Shown: positions 55,307-64,000 of the stretch, in pieces
Position numbering within the stretch: position 1 is the first letter of the stretch
How the letters are laid out: the number at the start of each line of letters is the position of its first letter
The notes under the pieces: model-generated
Told to the model about the DNA's origin: nothing
Databases searched by the model: none
Seen by the model: the letters and a program-made list of their open reading frames with translations, nothing else
Source of the DNA: Suillus spraguei
Taxonomy: Eukaryota > Basidiomycota > Agaricomycetes > Boletales > Suillaceae
Assembly: GCA_016800925.1 (NCBI GenBank)
Contig: JABCPU010000035.1
Location: 186,001 to 250,000, forward strand
Reading direction: 5' to 3'
Length of the DNA: 64,000 nt
Made by a program: the position numbers and the translations under genes

Positions 55307-58300
55307 TTAAAGCTCATCATCGGTAACCTCTTCACCCCGTTTCTTACGAGCCATGCGTTCCTTCTTAAGCTGTAAAAATAAAAACTGAGCACAATTCAGA
55401 GCGAAACAAAGGAAGCGGACTGACCTTGCGCTGTTCAGCTGACGTCAGCTTCTTTGTCTTTTTGTTGTCGATCTTGTTGCCCATGGCATCATATTGAACC
55501 TCCTCCTCGCCATCCTTCTTGTCAATGCGGGGACCTGAACCCTGGCCCTCGACCCAGTTGTGACCGGAAGCCTCGAGATGCCCATCACGCATGGCCCACA
55601 CCTCATGGCAGAGGGACTCAGAGAAGTCCCTGTTGTGGGTGATAACGAGCACACCACCTTCGAAGACCTTCAAGGCCTCGATGAGTGCAGCAAGCGACTC
55701 ACGATCAAGATAGTCTGCGTGGGACATAAGTGAAAGAAAGAAGAAAAAAGTGAGCGAGCGTACTGGTCGGCTCATCCAAGCAGATGACGTGAGGTCGGCG
55801 CCAAGTAGCAGCACCAAGAACGATTTTAACTTTCTGACCACCAGACAGACCCCTCATAGTGTTATGTGACACGAACTCGGGCTCCAGACCGAAGTCAGCA
55901 AAGTGCTTCTCAATCTCCCGACGGACAAGAGGCCGCAAGAGACCGAGACGTTGGGCTTCGCGAGTATCTACCTCGAGAACTTTCTGCAAAGAGGTGAGCC
56001 TTCAGCATTAAGCAGTCGCTAGAAGCGAATAATACAAACCTTTTCGAAGCCACGCTTGATAAGCTCATCACGAGGCATCCACACATTCTCCGAAGAACTC
56101 ATGTTCTTGAAAGAAACATCATACTCGTAGGACTGCTTCAATTTCTTGCGCGCAACGATCTCTTCAATGAACCTCTTCGAACCGTCCTCGTGGACATAGA
56201 GGGAACCGTCCTTCATCTTTTGTGCTTCGGCATCTGTAATTTGACGGCTGGCCTTCTGCATCTCTTCCAAATCCTCACCGGTCTGGTAACGCCATAGCAT
56301 GTATTCGAGAGGAGTCTTGTCAAGGTGGTGGTCAATATGGTGGAAGGCGTGCTGAGCAACGTAACCGATGACCAAGTTGGGGTGCTTCCAGATTTCACCA
56401 CCCTTGTTGGGCTCCATGTCACCGATGAGGAGCTTTACTAGTGTCGACTTCCCCGAACCGTTGGGACCAAGTACAGCAACGCGAGACGAAAGAGAGACTT
56501 GGAGATTGATATCGTAAAGTTGCTGGACCGGTTGCGTGGGGTACTGGAAGCCAACCTTGCGCATCTTAAGCAAACTCTTCTCCTTGGTCTTGACACCTTC
56601 GAGCAAAGGTGGGTCTGGGAGCTTGAACTTGTAGTCCTCAGCAGCCTCAAGGGTGTAGTAAGACTTTGCCTCAGGGACGACCTTGACGAAAGCCTCAAGG
56701 TTACCGCGGTATCTCTTGACCTTGAAGCGGTTAATGTGGAGGACATCGGTGATCGTGTTGTTGAGGAACTAGAGTCGTGCGAGACGATGATGGAGGTACA
56801 GGTCTTTAGGCTAACGAGGTAGTTCTCGAGCCAAGCAACGTTGACGACATCCAAGTGGTTGGTAGGCTCATCAAGGAGGAGGATGTCAGCTTTAAAGAGC
56901 ATGGCCCTGGCGAGGGCAAGCTTCATCTTCCATCCACCGGATAAACTGCCAATGGCATGCTTCTGCCGCTCATCGCTGAAACCGACGAAGCGAGGGTCTC
57001 GACAACTTCAGCCTCGCCAGCAAGAATACGTGAATCAGAAAGGATGAACTGAAGGACCGACGTGTCGGCCTCGCTGCCATCGATGTCGTGCTCGACATAG
57101 AATGTGCGAACCTCATCAGGGGAGGGGAAACCCTCGACCTGTCCGTTGGTGATAGCACGCATGAGGGTTGACTTCCCTGTACCGTTCTTACCGCAGAGAC
57201 CGTAGCGGTGCCCACGTTTGAGGCGGAGGGTAGCGGTATTCAAGAGAATCTTTGCACCGTAGGCAAGAGAGAACTGGCAGTTGCACAGGTCTTCACCTTC
57301 CTCCTCATCGTCAGGGACTGTGTCATCTTCAGTGTCCTCGCTAGCAGAGCGAACGACCCATTCCCTTGCAATGGAAACAGGGTCAGGAGTAGGGGTAAGG
57401 AATGCGAGGTAAGGCGCAAGTGTGTCCCACTCGGGAACGTCAAAGTTCTTGGCATTAACAAGGTTAGCAGCAAGGCGCGAGACATAGACGGCAGAAGCGT
57501 CAGTGGTGGAGAGAGTGGAAGCGCCTGCTTTCTTGTAGATAGAGGCGAGGGATGAGGTAAGTTGTGATGCCTCGGCAACTTTCAGTGCAGGGAGGTCGGT
57601 ACCATCGCTTTCAGCGGGGACTTCACCGACTTGGCGGAGAGTGACAATGGCCTTTCCAACCACGCCACGAGCCTCGGGGTCACCAATGGTAGTCTCTACC
57701 TTGATCAAGCCCGGGAGGAGCTTGGGCAAGAATGGACGGACAGTGACGGGAGAGTCTACAAGCTTGGCCATGTTGTCGACGATACTATATGTGGGGTGAG
57801 ATCCGTGTCTGGGAAATGAAGAGTTCAACACTTACACTGCAACCTTACGCTTTGTAGCAGTAAGCTTCTCTAGGAGACCACGAGACAAAAGGGGAACCAT
57901 CAAGGAAAGAGTAGCAGAATCTACTTCGGAAACGAATGTAGTAGCCGAGAGGAGCTGAATGGTATTCGGCACCTCTTCGACAGGATTTATGAGGGCTTTA
58001 ATAAGAGCTGGAATAAAGCGTTCAATGTCCTTGTTCGAAACCAACGCAGTAGCCTTTGTAAGGGAATCGCGTGCAGCCTTCTTCACATCTGCTTTGGTAT
58101 CCCAGATAGCCTCAGCAAGAATAGGAACGATGTCGGGCATCAGACGAGCGGTTTGAAGAGGTGCAGACACGACGAGCTGGTTCAGGACAATAAGCGAGCC
58201 AGTCTTCACTTGCCATTTACCGGCGGTTTTGATTTCGTGAAGAAGTGCGGGAAGAAGAAGACTGGTAGCCCATGGGTTCATGGTGGCTACAAACTCCCGA

Positions 58301-58689
58301 ACTGCCTCGACGGCTGCATTACGAGGGGCAGGCATTTTGTCGGCGAAACCCTCAATGAGAGCAGCATATAGACCAGAATCGACGAACGTGGGTTCAAGGG
58401 CCTTAGTAGCGCCCGCCTTAGCAAGGACGATTACAGCATCGGCTGCACCCTCACGGGCAGCAGCAGATTTTTTGTCAGCAAGTGCCTTAACTGCGGCTTC
58501 GACGAAACCGACAGCGGCAATGGCAGCAGGACCATCATTTTGCACGGCCGAAGCCAGGACCTTTGCGGCTGCATCACGGGTAGCTTTGTCAGCCACAAAT
58601 AAAGCGGCCACGTCAATTTGACCGTCAACGGGACCCTTGAGAGAGGCGGTAGAAGGAATAGCAGGTGTGGTAGCGGTAGCGGCAGGCAT
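55307..58689 (-). CDS. TEF3: Translation elongation factor 3 (ABC-F ATPase)
   Basis: ATG 58689 starts [25 protein letters not shown]-repeat domain follows (58689-57500), then the first ABC cassette with Walker [17 protein letters not shown] (near 57180), Walker [15 protein letters not shown] (near 56870), the second Walker [17 protein letters not shown] (near 56450), [14 protein letters not shown] (near 55830), a second DEPTNYLD split by an intron, and the basic C-terminal tail [13 protein letters not shown]. Stop TAA 55307-55309. Introns include 57785-57835, and a 5'UTR intron 58692-58750 ends just before the ATG. EF-3 binds ribosomes and drives E-site tRNA release; it is fungal and essential. 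Two single-base deletions shift the frame, near 56990 (ETLAS...VGFSDE) and near 56770 (SHDSS...FLNN). They are probably sequence errors. Confidence 0.97.
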
Positions 58690-59237
58690 TTCTAGTATCT
58701 GAACTAGTCATGAGCGCACAGAAGACAAGAACACGAGATCATAATCGTACCTTTAGCTGAGACGTTGAAAGTAAGTTTTCTTCTATGAAGTTGGGATTAA
58801 GCAAACAAAAGCTACAAGAGCGAGCTCTACGTCTACTGAGTGGCTAAATGCCTGAAAACAATAGATCAGTCACGAGAGGTTATATATACAGAGGAGGAGA
58901 GGACGAACCTCTATTGAGATATGAAAAAGAGCAAGAAAAAGAAGTGAGAGACAAGTGAAGAAAAACGATCAGGCAACGCTCCATGCGATATAAGGCTACA
59001 GCCTCTTGCGGAGTTGGAAAAATCGAGATAATCTAATTATCTCACCTTGCGCCGGCCGACAAAAGCGGTGAACCGGCAAGATCGGTGATCTTACGTCACT
59101 GCCACCGAGCTGTGCAAGGGCAATGTGGGGCATTCTACTCTCACTGCCTTACCCCGCATCTTTGAATTATCTAACCGTCCTATTGCTCGATATCATACCT
59201 ACAGGACATCAGAAAAGAATATGGGTAACATGTAAGG
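58690..59237. promoter_or_regulatory. EF-3 promoter and leader, V-ATPase 3' side
   Basis: This is the 548-bp space between the EF-3 start and the V-ATPase subunit stop. It contains the 59-bp leader intron of EF-3 (58692-58750) and a pyrimidine-rich leader (CT-rich on the coding strand), typical of strongly expressed fungal translation genes. No other gene is seen. Confidence 0.55.
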
Positions 59238-62200
59238 TCACTCCTTCTCGTCTAGCTTAGCAAAGCTCAACGGCGCGAACGACTGTGATTCAGAAAAAAA
59301 TGCATCAGCACGCGCACTACACGCACATAGAAATAGATGAAATTGCATCACGTACATATCCCTCTCCCTGGTAATGTTTGCTGTTCGCTTCTACCCAGTG
59401 CAGACGAAGCGCGTGCAAAAATGCCGAGAGACCCTGTTTTTGGATGGGAATATGTCACGAAGAAAAGGAAGTATGAGTATATCGGATCCACGCCTTATGA
59501 ACACGTTTGCAACACGCACCTCCATGATGCACAGAATGAACACCGTTGCTGAGAACCAGAAAACAACCACCATTACGAGGGCGATCGTGCCGAAGATACC
59601 GGACAGTCCTAAAAATTTCTCGATTGTCATGGACCACAGCACCTCAGATAGCTGAGCATGCGCCAGTGACAAGGCCCATAGCCGAAGATAAGATGCAGTA
59701 TGTGAGATACAGCCGAGACAGAATTCGATGGTATGGATTATCTGATGGATCACCACCTCGCTGAAGTCGTGTTGTTCCTGTAGATAACGATCAGTAACGA
59801 CAGCACCCCTACCTGCTGATTAATAATAACGTACATGCTCTTCCTCCATCTCCTCCACAATGACACGACCGTTACCTTCTTCTTCGATTTCCAGAACTTC
59901 ATCTGTACTTTCACGAGGCCCACCGTTACGGTGACCAAGTCCAACGTACCCTTGACCCTGGATTTTTTGCATCTCCTTCCATTGGAAGTACGGTTTCATG
60001 CACAACATCCAGGGCACGCAGACCACCGCGAGTAGAAGAAGCACAACCTGAATGAAACCTTGACCACGATATAGCTGTGCAGTCGCATCTACCTTTCCAG
60101 GTGACAGGATCATTGCAATCAGCATGTTCAACAACGAGGGAGGCTCCGTGTCTCGAGTGGACCAATCAATCGACCATTTGTAAAGGATGCATACGACCAA
60201 ATAGCCGAAAATCGACTGCAAAAAGATCATTTGGGGAATGAAGTTGGCATAAATGTCAAGTGGGCGTTTGAATTTGATGTGATTGGGGAGCTGTAGACAA
60301 AGGGCAAACGTCATCTAGAAAAACGTGATTGTTTGAGCGTGATAATGGAGCTGCCCCACGATGGAAATGAGAACATACATGAATCACTCCAAGCACGACC
60401 GACATCTTCATCTTGTATGAATTTGTAAACACGAGCCCATTATCCGCACCGTGCCAGGCAGGGTCCACCCCAAAGGGATATATATGACCATTAGAAAGGG
60501 CGTATGAAACTCCATTCGACCCGGCCTCGAGGAAGTCCCACCCCGAGTGCCAGATGTGGAGACTCTTGGAGAAAATGTCGTTATACATGAGGCCAGTGTA
60601 GACGGAAAACATGCCCATGAGAAGAATGATATATCGACCACTGGTGTCGATGTTAGCAAGGGCATTGATTCAATCGTGTAAGAACTTACTAAAAGAACTG
60701 GCCGACGATCTGGTACGCACAACAATTTAAGTTAGGTGCTGCGTGCGTACCAACGAAGTTGACTCACCTCATCAAGTTCCTGTCTCGCCCATTTCTTTTC
60801 TTGGAAGATCATGTACAACGCGGCGAAGAGAATAATCAAGCCATGCCCAATATCACCAAACATCACAGCAAATAAGAAAGGGAACGTAACAATAGCGAAC
60901 AGACCAGGGTTGACTTCTTGGTAGGTTGCAATGCCGTAAGCGTCCATGATGGTCTGGAAGCCTTCAGTAAACTTATTGGTACGCGTGAAGGTTGGTGGTG
61001 TTTTGCTCGTGCGCAACTCTTGTAAAATAGGAACAACACTCGTTCCGGACTCCTCCTGAGATTGAATGCGTGACTAAGAAGTTCATCTAGAATATACAAC
61101 TGTCTTACCGTGGCGTGACGGAGTGCCATATGGATCATGGTAAGGTCCCTTGTTGGGACCCAACCTTCGGCAACCAGTGTCTTCCTCCTGACATCGTAGT
61201 TGAAAAGATTCATTGTCTCATAGATCGCCTTTTCCTTGCGAACGACATCCTGCCACCTAGCCAGATGCTCTCCGATTCTCACCAGCTCGCTGCGTCTGTT
61301 GACACCTGTGTTATACAACACTGTCTCCAGGTCTTCCAAGCGCGCGGTGACCTCGCGCAGAGAGTCTGATCGTTTGTCGGCATTAGCATCGATTGGATAT
61401 AGCGTCGCACCCATCGACTCTGCCACTTTTCGTATCTTCGCCAGTAAGGCGTCACCATGCGCGAAAATTATGAACACATTCTTGCGCGTCTCAGCGCCAG
61501 TAGCAGGATCGATGAAGGGCTCTGTGATATCCGTGTGATTCATGTACAGGTTACCCCTTAGGACACGCCACAAGACACGCTCAAACGTTGATATACGGGT
61601 ACGGTCGATAGTGCCAGCAACGAATCTACCTTCATGTCAATACAATAAAGGCAAGAGCATCCATGGACGTACTCAAGGTCAAACTGTACAGTGGATAAGT
61701 ATTGCTGTTCCCGGTCATCATGTTGCAGAAGAGGTGCGGAGCTGTCATCAAAAGAAGTCCTAATATCAGTCTGCTGAGTTTCAGCCTACATGTCGTAAGT
61801 CAGTTCGAGATGTATGCGGACCTGTCAATCGAACAAGACTTGCCTTCTCAAAGAACACAGCAGTCTCTCGGAGAACATGCCGGGCCTCCACCAGCTCCCT
61901 CGTACGCTCACTTAATGTCTTATAGCTATCATTCATCTGCACGAGCCGCGTCTCATGCGCAGCGAGTGTAACATCAAGCTCGTCAATATTATGCGCAGCA
62001 CTCGGTCCAACCGTGACCAACGACGCTGAATCATATAAAGGACGGATAGGAACCACATCCTTTTCCTTCTGAATCTGAGATTCAAAGAACCGAACACGTC
62101 GTGCCATTTCTTCCGTTCTCCGTATCTCACCAACAAAGGAACGTTGAAAGGGATTGACAGCAGGATTCAACTGTAGTATCATTCAGTAATATGACAACAG

Positions 62201-62401
62201 CTAAACAGGGCGCACGCACGTCCTTAAATTGAACATTTCCCAGTTCACCGAGCTCTGCAACTGTGTCATGGGCAACTTCAGTTGGGATAAGGAACTGCAT
62301 CAAGCTCATCTGTTCCGAACCTGGTGAACATTGTCAGTAAAACAGAGTTATTACATTTCAAGCTCGCACGCACGGAACAACGTAGGGTAATCGTCCCCCA
62401 T
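59238..62401 (-). CDS. VPH1: V-type proton ATPase V0 subunit a
   Basis: The short first exon ([12 protein letters not shown] 62401) splices to [20 protein letters not shown]. Next come [20 protein letters not shown] and [20 protein letters not shown], and the cytosolic domain with [20 protein letters not shown] and [19 protein letters not shown]. The membrane domain has [20 protein letters not shown] and [20 protein letters not shown], the latter holding the Arg essential for proton transfer. The C-terminus is [14 protein letters not shown] at 59238-59240. There are roughly ten introns. Subunit a is the stator part of the V0 proton channel in vacuole/Golgi membranes. It lies upstream of EF-3 on the same strand. 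No frame defect was noticed. Confidence 0.96.
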
Positions 62402-62735
62402 GGTACTGGATTCGTACGTCTATCAAATAAATGAGAGCAAAGGTTAGAAGGACGTTGGAAAAGTACTTAATGCCGTTCAAGAGTCGAGACTACCGCTTAT
62501 TTGACACTGTTTGTTTGTCATAAGCTGACTCAGACCAGCTTGACATAAAAAAGCTGTTCTTGAATAAGTCTACTCAAAATTTAAGTATGTATGGTACAAC
62601 AATCATTTACGGATGGGCCCAGAACCAGCCCACCCTGGACGGAAACTCCAATGCTTCCGCACAGGCTGGGAATATCTTCAGGACCGTGCGCGCCTAAAAA
62701 AGTAATAACAAAACTTGTTCAACATGCCTTGCTAA
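62402..62735. promoter_or_regulatory. Interval holding the V-ATPase promoter and Dicer 3' end
   Basis: This is a 334-bp space between two minus-strand genes. It must contain the V-ATPase promoter and the Dicer terminator. No specific motif is claimed. Confidence 0.4.
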
Positions 62736-64000
62736 TCATTCCTCCACATCCATATCCACCACATCATCATCGTACTCATCATGGTTCTGAGCAGATTCAG
62801 CCTCTCCGTCGAGCAATTTCTGCTTGGCAATAGCAGCAAAGCCCTCTTCAGTCTCGTCAGTGAGCTTCGAGGGAGTGGTATCATCAGCAATGATAGCTTC
62901 TGCCACTTCTGGGACAGCAGCAGCCAAGTTCCGCACGCAATCGCACAACTTTTCCAAAGACTTGTCAAATGTTGGATCAGCCAAGACAGTACGTGCCCGT
63001 TCTGCCGCAAGACCTTTCGACAAAGATAGGTTGGTGGCTGTAATAGGACCGACAACCACTACATCATGCACGACCACAGAGACGCTATCGTTTCGCCGGA
63101 GATCGGGGTTACTCTGAGTCTTTCTGGTAAATAATGGGTCATGAGGTTCCTAAGCATTCTTCCAGGGAACTCACTGGAAGGATATCCGCCTACATCCCGC
63201 TGCAGCTGCCCAGACCATTAACTCAGACACAGGATCCCGAGGTAGATCCGTCGTGAGAACTTCAAGCACATCGTTGATCACCGCTTCGACTATGACCGCC
63301 GTTTTCTCAAAGTCGAAACGAGTGTCAACTAAGACTGCTCCAACAATGCTTTCCAACACGTCACTCAGCGCTTTCGGCGGATCGTATTTCCATCCCTTAC
63401 TGATGGTATCCTCAGGGGAGAGAGACATAAGCAAGGGAACGTGTCTTGTGATCGCGGTGCTTAGTTCAACATTGTTGATAAGCAGATGTTTGTGAAGCCC
63501 GAGGCGTCTCACAGCGATAGATGCTAAGGTCGGCCCGCACACAGCTCGCGAGCGAGCAGCCGACAGCTGACCTGAAGTGGCTTCAGGAAACTTGTTGAAC
63601 AGATACTTCATGACGACGAGGTCAATGACAGCTTATCATATTATCAGTCACTGGCTTAGAAGCGAAATGTCGGGTTACTCACCATCGCCAAGGAATTCTA
63701 ATCGCTGATAAGACGATCCCGCAGTAGTCGCGAAAGAGGGGTGAGTTGCGGCTTCGATTAGAAGATCGCCCCGATGAAATTCGTATCCAAGGTTGGCTTG
63801 AAGGTCGTCGAAGAGAGGTGGTGCTGGCAATGGTTCCGGCGTACGAGAGTATCGCAGCGTCCAGGGAATAGTGCCACCCATGGTCATACCTAAGGCGTCT
63901 CCCGCACGGAGTGCCATATCTATCCCACCATGCAGAAAGGCAGCGCCTAACGTTGCCTCCATACAGTCCTGTAAGCTTCGGCGAGGGTACGCTCGATGAG
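62736..64000 (-). CDS. Dicer-like ribonuclease III, C-terminal part (runs off the window)
   Basis: From the window edge the frame reads EATLGAAFLHGGIDMALRAG, the end of RNase IIIa. The second RNase III domain has LIEAATHPSFATTAGSSYQR, the catalytic signature RLEFLGD / AVIDLVVMKYL split by an intron (about 63631-63680), and ALSDVLESIVGAVLVD with the second acidic cluster. A short dsRBD-like C-terminus (PVSELMVWAAAAGCRRISF, then NDSVSVVVHD) and an acidic tail end at TGA 62736-62738. All four acidic residues expected in RNase IIIb appear present. The product would cut dsRNA into small RNAs for transposon and virus silencing. The helicase and PAZ parts lie beyond 64000. Confidence 0.92.

Noticed and set aside
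56438..57580. Additional frames overlapping EF-3 on both strands
   Set aside because: They are shadow frames of a highly biased coding sequence. Apparent extra proteins in the 56.4-57.0 kb stretch come from the two frameshifts.

Overview
This window is nuclear DNA from a basidiomycete fungus, most likely an Agaricomycete. The evidence is the many introns of about 50 bp, translation elongation factor 3 (fungus-specific), a polyporopepsin-type aspartic protease, a basidiomycete-type Dicer, and two transposon families best known from mushroom-forming fungi (Plavaka and KDZ). About 50 kb of transposon-dominated, rearranged DNA lies to the left of about 13 kb of ordinary host genes.

Layout. (1) 1-12904 is a stack of nested insertions. 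A TA-flanked DNA-transposon relic (520-12049) holds a solo LTR, which holds an inverted solo LTR, which holds a full-length Ty3/gypsy chromovirus (1848-11095). That chromovirus is itself broken by two insertions. All three LTR insertions keep perfect 5-bp target duplications (AAACT, TTCCC, GCACG). (2) 12905-20891 is a complete Plavaka (CACTA/CMC-type) element. It has terminal inverted repeats, TA duplications, a transposase, the usual companion gene, and a captured intron-containing piece of the host RNA polymerase II largest-subunit gene. (3) 21229-40073 is an imperfect palindrome with two arms of about 9.3-9.5 kb. Each arm carries a transposase N-terminal remnant, a WW-like small gene, a polyporopepsin gene, a D-amino-acid-oxidase gene and a second, degraded protease. 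The inner parts of the arms differ mostly by single-base indels, which looks like unpolished long-read sequence. (4) 40319-49750 is a KDZ element with ~300-bp terminal repeats. It carries a KDZ transposase, a protein with an RNase H1 N-terminal domain, an unrecognised small gene, a companion protein and a 60-bp minisatellite. (5) 49751-50105 is a tyrosine-recombinase fragment. (6) 51066-64000 holds a glutathione S-transferase, a serine-peptidase-like fragment, an M50B-like membrane metallopeptidase, elongation factor 3, V-ATPase subunit a, and the C-terminal part of a Dicer-like gene. The last four all lie on the minus strand.

How the parts relate. The mobile elements share one decay signature: premature stops are nearly all TGA, consistent with CGA to TGA, and the LTR and TIR copies differ almost only by transitions, many at CpG. 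This suggests methylated, deaminating repeats next to an RNAi gene. Two single-base frameshifts in the essential EF-3 gene suggest residual indel errors in the assembly, so frameshifts elsewhere should be read with care. I did not find a wholly new system. The most interesting items are the self-priming chromovirus with an extra zinc-knuckle ORF, the Plavaka element that captured an RPB1 fragment, the accessory genes of the KDZ element, and the large palindrome.
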